NCBI GenBank assembly: GCA_963973915.1
Contig: CAXBBM010000005.1
Span: 1 to 64,000, forward strand
Length of the DNA stretch: 64,000 nucleotides
Source: Polycyclovorans sp002706265
GTDB lineage: Bacteria; Pseudomonadota; Gammaproteobacteria; Nevskiales; Nevskiaceae
Direction of reading: 5' to 3'
Shown here: piece after piece, positions 15,102 through 22,791 of the stretch
How positions within the stretch are numbered: the first letter of the stretch is position 1
How the letters are laid out: each line of letters starts with the position of its first letter
The notes under the pieces: generated by a model
Told to the model about the DNA's origin: nothing
The model's database searches: none
Seen by the model: only the letters and a program-made list of their open reading frames with translations
Program-made: the position numbers and the translations under genes

Positions 15102-15701
15102 ATGAGTGCTCCCCCGCCCGTTTTTCGTCCGTTACGCGTGATGCTGGTGGATGACCATCCGGAGCGCCTGGCCCTGCTTGATGCCGCCCTCACGGCGGCC
15201 GGGCATCGCATCGCGGCCAGCCTGGGCACCCACGAGCCACTGCTGGCCGCCGTGCAGCGTCACCGGCCCGACATCGTGCTGATCGATGTCGATGCCCCCA
15301 ACCGCGACACGCTGGAGTCGCTGGGCCAGGTCAAGCGCGACCAGCCCTGCCCGGTGGTGATGTTTGCCGCCTATTCCGATGCCGACACGATTCGTCAGGC
15401 CATCCATGCCGGCGTCAGTGCCTATGTGGTCGACGGCCTGTCGGCCAACCGCATCCAGTCGGTGATTGACGTGGCCATCGCCCGCTTTGGCGAGTTCCGC
15501 GCGTTGCAGCAAGAGCTCGATGACACCCGCCTGAAGCTGGCCGACCGACGCGATGTCGACAAGGCCAAGGGCCTGCTCATGCAGCGCCGCGGGCTGGATG
15601 AGGCGGCGGCCTACGCGATGCTGCGGCGCATGGCCATGAGCCGCAACCTGCGGCTCGGCGATGCCGCACGCGCCCTTATTTCCGCTGCGGAGTTGCTCTG
15701 A
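15102..15701 (+). CDS. nasT: Nitrate-responsive ANTAR antiterminator NasT
   Basis: A 199-residue protein with a receiver-like domain at about 11-125 (acidic D17, D18 and D62) and a C-terminal ANTAR RNA-binding domain at about 135-195 (DKAKGLLMQRRGLDEAAAYA). The usual receiver Lys near position 109 is replaced (AYVVDG), so it is probably a pseudo-receiver controlled by protein binding rather than phosphorylation, as known for NasT. NasS is expected to hold it inactive without nitrate. Free NasT would bind the dual hexaloop leaders at 1342-1408 and 14911-14869. The start is ATG 15102; ATG 15141 would cut into the first strand of the receiver. It overlaps nasS by one base. Confidence 0.93.
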   Translation: MSAPPPVFRPLRVMLVDDHPERLALLDAALTAAGHRIAASLGTHEPLLAAVQRHRPDIVLIDVDAPNRDTLESLGQVKRDQPCPVVMFAAYSDADTIRQAIHAGVSAYVVDGLSANRIQSVIDVAIARFGEFRALQQELDDTRLKLADRRDVDKAKGLLMQRRGLDEAAAYAMLRRMAMSRNLRLGDAARALISAAELL

Positions 15702-16741
15702 TGCACGAACCCGAGTTGAGTCGCCTGCGGATGGGCCTGGTGCCCCTGGCCGACTGCGCCCCGCTGGTGGTCGCCCGCGAGCGCGGCTTTTTTGCACGCC
15801 ACGGGCTGGACGTAAGCCTGTCGGTGGAGGGTTCATGGGCCGGGGTTCGCGACAAGCTGGCCGCCGGACTGCTGGACGCCGCGCAGATGCTGGCACCGAT
15901 GCCGCTGGCCGCCCAACTGGGCATGGATGGCTTCGGCGTGCCGCTGATCTCGGCGCTCACCCTGAGCCGCAACGGCAACATGATCACGGTATCGAACAGC
16001 CTGCGCGACGCACTCGCCGGCCCCGAGGCCGACCCCACGGCACACGGCCTGGCGCTGAACGCACTGCTGACCCGGGAACGCGCCGCCGGCAAACGGCCGC
16101 GCGTGCTGGCCCACGTGTACCCGCATTCGTCACATCATTTTCTGCTGCGCGAATGGCTGGGCCGTTCCGGCATCGATGCCGACCGCGACCTGCACTTGCT
16201 GAGCATTCCGCCGCCGCTGCTGGTGCACTGCCTGCGGGCCGGCCAGATCGACGGCTTCTGCGCCGGCGCGCCCTGGGGCCTGGCCGCCGAAGCGGCGGGC
16301 GTCGGGCGCAACCTGTTCGCCACCCAGAAGGTACGGCCCGACTGTGTCGAGAAGGTCTTGGGCGTGCGCGCCGAATGGGCCGAACGCTATCCCCAAACCC
16401 ATTTGCGGCTGGTCGCCGCCTTGATCGAGGCCGGCCAATGGCTGGAGGGTGAAGGCCGACGCGAAGAAGCCGCGCAGATTCTCGCCCGGGGCGCCTACCT
16501 CGACGTGTCACCGCAGATTCTGCTGGCGGCGCTCAGCGACCGCAGCGAAGGCAACCTGAATCCGGGATTCTGCTTCTCGGGCGACGACCTTGGCGCGCCG
16601 CGCAGCGCCGACATGGCGTGGCTCGAACACCAACTGCAGGATTGGGGCGAAGTGCCGGTGTCGCCCTCGGCCGCGCTGAACCGTTGCTACCGGGCCGACC
16701 TGCACCAGCAGGCGCTGGCCTACTGCACCCTGGAGCGATGA
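15701..16741 (+). CDS. nasS: Nitrate/nitrite sensor NasS (cytoplasmic NrtA-family protein)
   Basis: A 346-residue NrtA/CmpA-like binding protein with no signal peptide: it starts directly with MHEPELSRLRMGLVPLADCA. It shares the family segments RERGFFARHGL and SRNGNMITVSNSL with NrtA at 1455, which does carry a leader. In the known NasS-NasT systems NasS sequesters NasT and releases it on binding nitrate or nitrite. The ATG overlaps the nasT stop by one base, so the pair is translated together. It ends only four bases before the convergent gene at 16746. Confidence 0.92.
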   Translation: MHEPELSRLRMGLVPLADCAPLVVARERGFFARHGLDVSLSVEGSWAGVRDKLAAGLLDAAQMLAPMPLAAQLGMDGFGVPLISALTLSRNGNMITVSNSLRDALAGPEADPTAHGLALNALLTRERAAGKRPRVLAHVYPHSSHHFLLREWLGRSGIDADRDLHLLSIPPPLLVHCLRAGQIDGFCAGAPWGLAAEAAGVGRNLFATQKVRPDCVEKVLGVRAEWAERYPQTHLRLVAALIEAGQWLEGEGRREEAAQILARGAYLDVSPQILLAALSDRSEGNLNPGFCFSGDDLGAPRSADMAWLEHQLQDWGEVPVSPSAALNRCYRADLHQQALAYCTLER

Positions 16742-16745
16742 ACGG

Positions 16746-17186
16746 TCAGCCGGATGACACGTCGCTGGCCGCGTCGGGCCCGGTGTTGAACAGCCACATC
16801 AGCACCGCCACGCCCAGCCCCCAGGCCCCGTTGAGCAGCCCGCCGATGACCCAGCTGATGGGCGCGACCGGCAGGCCCTTGAGCGGAAACACCACCAGCA
16901 AGGCCACCGCAGTGGGAAACACGGCGCCGAACAGCAGGGCCCCCACAAAGCGCCGCGCGCCCGGCTGGTGTTTCAGCAGCGCCCACATCGGCAGCGCCCA
17001 AAGCCCGCCAAAGAAGGCCAGCGACACCACCGCCGGAATACCGAACGGCGACGTCGGCGCCAGGCTGTAGGCGGCGTTCGGCACCCAGCCCTGCGCATGC
17101 ATCAGGGCCAACAGGCCCTGATGCGCGAACAGGGTCGAGACGTATCCCATCAAAAACACCTTGATCCACGGCAAACACGCTTTCAT
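16746..17186 (-). CDS. Small integral membrane protein of unknown function
   Basis: 146 residues with about four hydrophobic segments (VFLMGYVSTLFAHQGLLALM; VVSLAFFGGLWALPMWALL; FVGALLFGAVFPTAVALLVV; SWVIGGLLNGAWGLGVAVLM). No catalytic or binding motif was recognised. It lies 48 bases downstream of acs on the same strand and may be read through from it. Start ATG 17186. Confidence 0.75.
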   Translation of the reverse strand: MKACLPWIKVFLMGYVSTLFAHQGLLALMHAQGWVPNAAYSLAPTSPFGIPAVVSLAFFGGLWALPMWALLKHQPGARRFVGALLFGAVFPTAVALLVVFPLKGLPVAPISWVIGGLLNGAWGLGVAVLMWLFNTGPDAASDVSSG

Positions 17187-17234
17187 GCGGCATCGTCCCG
17201 TCGTTGGCGGCGCTGAGTCATCAGCAGGTGTGCA

Positions 17235-19184
17235 TCAACCCTTGCGGGCCTTGGCCTCGGCCACCAGCGTGTCGACCACGCCGGGGTCGGCCAGGGTGGA
17301 GGTGTCACCCAGCGCCGCGTACTCGCCCTCGGCAATCTTGCGCAGGATGCGGCGCATGATCTTGCCGGAGCGGGTCTTGGGCAGGCCCGGCGCAATGTGC
17401 AGCACGTCCGGCGTGGCGATGGGGCCGATCTCGTTGCGCACCCAGTTCTTCAGCGCGGTTTCGAGTTCGGCCGAAGCGGTTTCGCCGGCATTGAGGTTGA
17501 CGTAGGCATAGATGCCCTGCCCCTTCACCTCGTGGGGATAGCCCACCACGGCGGCCTCGGCCACCTTGGGGTGCGCCACCAGCGCAGATTCCACTTCGGC
17601 CGTGCCCATGCGGTGGCCAGAAACGTTGATCACGTCATCGACGCGGCCGGTGATCCAGTAATCACCGTCTTCGTCACGACGGGCGCCGTCGCCGGTGAAA
17701 TAGGTGCCGGGATAGGTCGAAAAGTAGGTCTGGATGAAGCGCTCATGGTCGCCATAGACCGTGCGCATCTGACCCGGCCATGAATCGAGCACCACCAGAT
17801 TGCCATCGGCCGCGCCGGCGAGCTGCCGGCCCTCGGCATCGACCAGCGCGGGCTTGATGCCAAACAGTGGCCGGGTGGCCGAGCCGGGCTTGAGGTCGGT
17901 GGCACCGGGCAGCGGCGAGATGAGAATGCCGCCGGTTTCGGTCTGCCACCAGGTGTCGACGATGGGGCAGCGGCTGTCGCCCACGACGCGGTAATACCAC
18001 TCCCAGGCTTCAGGATTGATGGGCTCGCCGACGCTGCCCAGCACGCGCAGGCTGCTGCGGGCGCTCTGCTTCACCGGGCCGTCACCCTCGCGCATGAGGG
18101 CGCGGATGGCCGTGGGCGCGGTGTAGAAAATGTTGACCTGGTGCTTGTCGCACACCTCCCAGAAGCGGCTGACGCTGGGATAGTTGGGCACGCCTTCAAA
18201 CATGAGCGTGGTCGCGCCGTTGGCCAGCGGCCCGTAGACGATGTAGCTGTGGCCGGTCACCCAGCCCACGTCGGCGGTGCACCAGTAGACCTCGCCTTCG
18301 CGATAGTCGAACACGTATTCGTGGGTCAGGCTGGCGTACAGCAGGTAGCCGCCGGTGGTGTGCAGCACGCCCTTGGGTTTGCCGGTAGAACCCGAGGTGT
18401 AGAGGATGAACAGCGGGTCTTCGGCGCTCATCTCTTCCGCCGGACAGTCGCTGGAAGCCTCGGCGGTGATGGCCTCGTACCAGACATCACGGCCGGCTTT
18501 CCACGCCACTTCGGCGCCGGTGCGCTTGACCACCACCACCTTTTGCACGCTGGCAGCGCCGGGCTTTTCCAGCGCCTTGTCGACGTTGACCTTCAGCGGA
18601 ATGGTCTTGCCGCCCCGGATGCCTTCGTCGGCGGTGATCACGTACCTGGAGCCACAGTCCTCGATGCGCCCGGCCAGCGCGTCCGGCGAAAAGCCACCAA
18701 AGACGATGGAGTGGATCGCCCCGATGCGCGCGCAGGCCAGCATCGCCACCGCCGCTTCGGGAATCATCGGCATGTACAGCGTCACCACCTCGCCCTTTTT
18801 GACGCCCTGCGCCTTCAGCGCGTTGGCCAGTTTGCCCACCAGACCATGCAGCTGCCGATAGGTGATGCGCGCGTCGTCGGCGGGATCATCGCCCTCCCAG
18901 ATGATGGCCACCTGGTCGCCGCGGGTGGCGAGGTGGCGGTCCAGACAATTGGCGGCGACATTGAGCGTGCCGTCGTGGTACCAGCGAATGTGCAGGTCCT
19001 TGGCATCAAAGCTGACATCCTTGACCTGGGTGTATGGCTTGATCCAGTCCAGCCGCTTGCCCTGCTCGGACCAGAACGCTTCCGGGTCGGCCACCGACGC
19101 CGCATACATCTTCTGATAACCGGCGTCATCAAGCTTGGCGCCCTGCCGCCATGCGGGCTGGACCGGGTGTACCGAAACACTCAT
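17235..19184 (-). CDS. acs: Acetyl-CoA synthetase (AMP-forming)
   Basis: A 649-residue ANL-superfamily enzyme that activates acetate to acetyl-CoA by way of acetyl-AMP. The AMP-binding P-loop is YTSGSTGKPKGVLHT, the acetate-pocket region WWQTETGG, the hinge region TGDGARRDEDGDYWITGRVD, and the C-terminal catalytic Lys lies in PKTRSGKIMRR, the site acetylated by Pat-type enzymes in other bacteria. The length equals the usual Acs size. ATG 19184 has the Shine-Dalgarno sequence AGGAGA eight bases upstream; a longer frame to 19283 lacks one. Transcribed alone or with the membrane protein downstream. Confidence 0.97.
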   Translation of the reverse strand: MSVSVHPVQPAWRQGAKLDDAGYQKMYAASVADPEAFWSEQGKRLDWIKPYTQVKDVSFDAKDLHIRWYHDGTLNVAANCLDRHLATRGDQVAIIWEGDDPADDARITYRQLHGLVGKLANALKAQGVKKGEVVTLYMPMIPEAAVAMLACARIGAIHSIVFGGFSPDALAGRIEDCGSRYVITADEGIRGGKTIPLKVNVDKALEKPGAASVQKVVVVKRTGAEVAWKAGRDVWYEAITAEASSDCPAEEMSAEDPLFILYTSGSTGKPKGVLHTTGGYLLYASLTHEYVFDYREGEVYWCTADVGWVTGHSYIVYGPLANGATTLMFEGVPNYPSVSRFWEVCDKHQVNIFYTAPTAIRALMREGDGPVKQSARSSLRVLGSVGEPINPEAWEWYYRVVGDSRCPIVDTWWQTETGGILISPLPGATDLKPGSATRPLFGIKPALVDAEGRQLAGAADGNLVVLDSWPGQMRTVYGDHERFIQTYFSTYPGTYFTGDGARRDEDGDYWITGRVDDVINVSGHRMGTAEVESALVAHPKVAEAAVVGYPHEVKGQGIYAYVNLNAGETASAELETALKNWVRNEIGPIATPDVLHIAPGLPKTRSGKIMRRILRKIAEGEYAALGDTSTLADPGVVDTLVAEAKARKG

Positions 19185-19383
19185 GCAGATTCTCCTGTTC
19201 GTCGTTGTGCACGTCTGGCCACGTTTATACGTTGATCCCACGCGCGCTGCCAGACGACCCGGCGTGTCTGCGGGCCACGCCACACCACCGGCTTCGTGAT
19301 GCGCGGCAGCGGCCGGTGAGGCACACGGCGAACGCCGCGTTCAGGCGGGTTGGCAGAGGCGTTACTGTCGATGAGTTGTTAAT

Positions 19384-19402
19384 GCTAATCATTCTCATTA
19401 TT
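19384..19402. promoter_or_regulatory. Fur box
   Basis: The 19 bases GCTAATCATTCTCATTATT match 14 of 19 positions of the palindromic Fur consensus GATAATGATAATCATTATC. The AT-rich stretch (19378-19406) stands out in this GC-rich window. It lies 200 bp upstream of acs on one side and about 195 bp upstream of the small membrane ORF at 19598 on the other; no recognisable iron gene is adjacent. Confidence 0.65.
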
Positions 19403-19597
19403 GATAGAGTCGCCCCTCACCTCCCCCCGAGTCTTCAATGGCAACCTTCGGATTGAAAACACTCTGCAGGGCGCGGCACCGCTTTGCGCCCCCGCAAATG
19501 CCCCTGCCGCAGGCGGGCCACCGCGAGCACGGCCACCGCGGCGACGACGCGCGCGACCCGAACGCGCCGGCCAGCCCGCCGAACCTGCCATCACCCC

Positions 19598-19957
19598 GTG
19601 ATCGCTGATGCGGCTGCCAGCGGGCTGATGGTTTCGGCGTCGCTGCTGTGGACGCGCACGCTGTGGGCCTGCACTGACGACGAACACGCCCAGATCGACT
19701 GCGCGGGGGCCTGCCTGCTGGCCAATGCCGCTGCGGTGATGCTGTGGCTGGTGGGCCGCTCGCCCGAAACCGCGATGCAAAGCTGGGGGCTGTTCGCCGC
19801 CGGCGGCAGCCTGGCCCACTTTGGCCTCACCGCCTGCGCGCGTCGCGCAGCGCGGCACACCCAGACCACCCAAAGCTGGGGCGCCGCCCGCTGGTCGTCG
19901 ATGGCGTATCTGGCCATCGGGGTCGTGTCGGCCCTGTTGACCCCCGCCACGCCTTGA
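19598..19957 (+). CDS. Hypothetical small membrane protein downstream of a Fur box
   Basis: A 119-residue open frame from GTG 19598 (or ATG 19628) with three hydrophobic stretches: GACLLANAAAVMLWLVG, WGLFAAGGSLAHFGLTAC and MAYLAIGVVSALLTP, separated by short charged loops. This looks like a real small inner-membrane protein, but no family was recognised, and an antisense frame (19591-19950) is also open. The Fur box at 19384-19402 suggests iron control if the gene is real. A 56-codon frame at 19438-19608 precedes and overlaps it. Confidence 0.45.
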   Translation: MIADAAASGLMVSASLLWTRTLWACTDDEHAQIDCAGACLLANAAAVMLWLVGRSPETAMQSWGLFAAGGSLAHFGLTACARRAARHTQTTQSWGAARWSSMAYLAIGVVSALLTPATP

Positions 19958-20141
19958 GCGCATCTCCGGCGGACGCCTCAATTGGGGCGCCGGGGCATGA
20001 CGGCATGCTGACCATGCGCCATGCCGCAAAGCGTGCGATGCCGGTGCTGATCAGCGCGCTGGGGTTGATGACAGGGCAGCGACGCGATGACCTTCATCGG
20101 CCAGCGACGTCACGGCGCGACGCCTCGGCCTCGAATCCGGT

Positions 20142-21788
20142 TCAGCGCTCGAACACGATCTCCAGCCGGCTGGACGCATCGCAGACCGCCGCCTCGGCGA
20201 AATAATCGCCGTCGTCGCTGGCGTAGAAGAAGTCGGTCAATGCCGCGCACACCGCGCTGCCGGAGAGTCCGAATACGATGCGGCTGGCGCTGCTGAAACT
20301 GGAACCGCCTTCCAGAGCCAGACGCGGCACCGCGCTGAAAGTCGCATCGAGGTCTTCGACGTCCACCACGGGATTGCTGCCGAAGTCCTCCGCCGCGAGC
20401 ACGGCAGCCAAAGGCAACTGCGCGCAGTCGGTGGCGCGGATCAGCCCGCCCACCTGGCGGAATACGCGGGTGCTGGCCGATGCCGGCGACTGGCTGAGGA
20501 AGCCGAAGCCGAAGTCGGACGGCGGATCGGCCAGCGCGATGCAGTCCTGCGGTCCCAGCGGCGGCAGCAGGGTGCCGCTGACTTCCACGCTGCGCGATTC
20601 CGGAATGAAGAAGGGCGACTGGTCGATGAAGCGTTCGCCATCGGCGGTCAGTCGCAGCGTAAAGCTTGCAGAAGACAGCTCATTGAAACCGCCGCCGCCA
20701 TCGCCACCACCACCGCCGTTGCCGGGGTCGCGGGCGGCGTCGGCTTCCTCGGGCGTGAACAGCGTGAAATCGGCGTCGTTGAAGGTCCCGGACTGCACAT
20801 CGACCACCACCTCGTCGCGCAGGAAACCGTCGGCAAAGATGCTGGTCGCCCATTCTCCTTCCGGCACGTTGTCGCACTGGAGGTCGCTGGCGTCGCAGAA
20901 GCGCACGCGGCACACCGGGAACGCCTCCAGTGCCTTGGCCGGCGCGGTTGCCGACCGGCTGCGCGCCGAGGCGTCACAGCCGGGGTCGCTGAGCAGCACG
21001 GTGGCGTTGTCGCGGATCTCGTCGAGCTTGCCGGCTTCGTCGAACAGGTCCACGACCTCGCCGAGGGTCTCGGGCAGGTAGCTGCCGAAGAACGTCGTCG
21101 CCTGCTCGGTGGCGAACTGGCGGGCATGTTCGATGCCGGTCTTCAGGCCCCGCAGCACCTCGACCTGGGCCACGTCCACCTGCGCCCGCACCTACGCCTG
21201 GATCTGGTTGAGGCCCTGGGTGGCGCGCAGGTAGGTGGCGCGCGCATCGATGATGGCCTGGGTCTCGTCCTCGTCGACGCCGTCGTTGAGGCGGGCCAGC
21301 CGCTCGCGCTCCTTGATCGCGATGCCGGTGAAGGTCGCGGCCGCCAGCAGCACGATCGGCAAGGGCACCACCTTGGCCGTCACTCTCGCCGGATCGCCCT
21401 CACCGGGGCTGGCAGCGGCGCTTCGTGCCTCCTCGGTCAGGGCCCGCATTGCCAGGTTCTGCTCGGTCTGTGCAAAGCGGTCCGCCGCCTCCGAGAACCG
21501 GTCCACCCAGTCGGGGTAGTCCTGTCGCCAGTAGGCGTCGAAGTCGGCGTAGCGTTCCTCGTCGAGTGCGGTATTGGCGGCGTTGTCGCCCGCAATCAGT
21601 TCTTCGACCAGCGATTCGAGTGCTGCCGCAGCGGTGGATTGCTGCTGCACGGCCTGTGCGGTGCTGGTCGGGATGGGCACCCGCACGTTGCCGCCGCCGT
21701 CATCACCGCCCCCGCCGCCGCCACAGGCAGCGATGAACATGGATGTCGGAATCAGGGTGCAAAGCAGCAGCGGTCGGATCACGGTCAT
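20142..21788 (-). pseudogene. Lipoprotein gene interrupted by a single in-frame TAG
   Basis: One continuous reading frame of about 548 codons is broken only by TAG at 21192-21194. The first part (21788-21192, 198 aa) starts with a lipoprotein signal (lipobox IAAC, Cys 22) followed by a Gly-rich linker, a helical region and one membrane-like stretch (VVPLPIVLLAAATFTGIAI). The frame then continues for 349 codons with another Gly-rich linker (GNGGGGGDGGGGFN) and a Cys-containing beta-rich region. A GTG directly after the TAG could restart translation but would give an unexported fragment. Either a recent nonsense mutation, programmed or suppressed readthrough, or a sequencing error. Family not recognised. 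It lies downstream of the HTH gene at 21853. Confidence 0.7.
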
Positions 21789-21843
21789 TCCCCGGGGCGC
21801 GTTGGGATGCGTTCACGCTAGGCGCATGGGCTGCGGTGAACCA

Positions 21844-21859
21844 TGAGCAGATCTACTCA
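21844..21859. promoter_or_regulatory. TGAGCAG-type palindrome upstream of the lipoprotein gene
   Basis: TGAGCAGATCTACTCA is a 16-bp near-perfect palindrome (one mismatched pair). It overlaps the stop codon of the HTH gene and lies 56 bp upstream of the lipoprotein start at 21788. Same design as the site at 22114-22129, so both are probably operators for one dimeric regulator, most simply one of the two LuxR-type proteins encoded here. Confidence 0.6.
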
Positions 21860-22077
21860 ATCGGCTCGGCGGGGCCGGACCCCGCATGCAGCAGCGCCCA
21901 GCGCAGCAGCGCGTGGTTGCCGCGCAGGCCGAGGCGCCGGCAGGCATGGGCCCGATGGTTTTCCACCGTGCGCGGGCTCAGCCCGAGGTGCCGCGCGATG
22001 TGCGGGCTGGTCCAGCCGGCCGCCACCCGATGCAGGATCTGCCGCTGCTGATCACTGAGGGATGCCGGGTCGCCCAT
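21853..22077 (-). CDS. Stand-alone LuxR-type helix-turn-helix protein
   Basis: 74 residues that consist almost only of a GerE/LuxR DNA-binding domain (LSDQQRQILHRVAAGWTSPH, then IARHLGLSPRTVENHRAHAC). No receiver or ligand domain precedes it. Its recognition helix (SPRTVENHRAH) is nearly the same as that of the response regulator at 22159 (SPRTVDNHRAH), so it could be a co-regulator, a dominant competitor for the same sites, or the remnant of a duplicated response regulator. A palindrome lies 37 bp upstream of its ATG. Confidence 0.75.
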   Translation of the reverse strand: MGDPASLSDQQRQILHRVAAGWTSPHIARHLGLSPRTVENHRAHACRRLGLRGNHALLRWALLHAGSGPAEPIE

Positions 22078-22113
22078 CGCCCGAGTCTGCGAAGGCCCGC
22101 ACCGGCCGCGCCA

Positions 22114-22129
22114 TGAGCAGGACTGCTCA
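22114..22129. promoter_or_regulatory. TGAGCAG-type palindrome upstream of the HTH gene
   Basis: TGAGCAG-GA-CTGCTCA has perfect 7-bp arms around two bases. It sits 37 bp upstream of the HTH gene start (22077) and 30 bp past the response regulator stop. Matches the site at 21844-21859 in TGAGCAG and CTCA. Confidence 0.65.
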
Positions 22130-22158
22130 ATTGCGCAGGATTCCGGGCGAAGGCGCCG

Positions 22159-22791
22159 CTACAGTTCCTGCCGGTGATCCAGTGCGAACTTGAGCAGGGC
22201 ATTGGCACCGCGCAGGTCGAGCTTGGCCGCAACGTGTGCACGGTGGTTGTCCACGGTGCGCGGACTGATGTGGAGCAGTTCTGCGATCTCGCGGCTGGAG
22301 CGGTGTTCGGCCACCAGTCGCAGCACGCGGCGCTCGGCCGCGGTGAGGCTGGACAGGGGGTCGATGGCGTGCAGCTCGCCGCGGTCGTCGAGCTTCCAGC
22401 TGATGCCGCTGCCGACGTAGCGCTGGCCGCGCCGCACCGTTTGCAGGCAACGCTGCAGCTCGGCCTCGGCGTTTTCCTTCAGCAGATAGCCCTGCGCACC
22501 GAGCCGGAAAGCGCGGTTGAACCAGGCGCGGTCGTCGTGCAGGGTCAGCATCACGCAGATCGGCGGGTCCGGCCAGCGCTGCGACTGCGCCAGCACGCCC
22601 AGGCCATCGAGCTGGGGCATGGAGATGTCCAGCAGCGCGATGCGCGGATGCACCTCGCGAATCAGGCGCAGCGCCTCGACGCCGTTGCCGGCCTCGGCGA
22701 CCACCTCGTAGTCGTCGCGCTCCGCCAGCACCTCGCGCAGGCCGCGACGGAAGATCGGATGATCGTCGGCGATCAGGATCGACTCAGGCAT
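22159..22791 (-). CDS. LuxR/NarL-family response regulator
   Basis: 210 residues. The N-terminal receiver has the acidic pair in ADDHPIFRRGL, the phosphoacceptor Asp in IALLDISMPQLDG and the conserved Lys in GYLLKENA. The C-terminal GerE-type HTH (LTAAERRVLRLVAEHRSSRE, then LLHISPRTVDNHRAH) binds DNA. Start ATG 22791 overlaps the end of the kinase gene by eight bases, so it is its cognate partner. Likely targets are the two palindromes downstream. Confidence 0.93.
   Translation of the reverse strand: MPESILIADDHPIFRRGLREVLAERDDYEVVAEAGNGVEALRLIREVHPRIALLDISMPQLDGLGVLAQSQRWPDPPICVMLTLHDDRAWFNRAFRLGAQGYLLKENAEAELQRCLQTVRRGQRYVGSGISWKLDDRGELHAIDPLSSLTAAERRVLRLVAEHRSSREIAELLHISPRTVDNHRAHVAAKLDLRGANALLKFALDHRQEL

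Noticed and set aside
19438..19608. 56-codon ORF starting just after the Fur box
   Set aside because: Arg/Pro/His-rich composition, no recognised family, overlaps the next ORF; too weak to call a gene.
20142..21191. Second half of the broken lipoprotein frame as an independent gene from GTG 21191
   Set aside because: The start directly abuts the in-frame TAG, has no Shine-Dalgarno sequence and would lack a signal peptide; treated as part of one disrupted gene.
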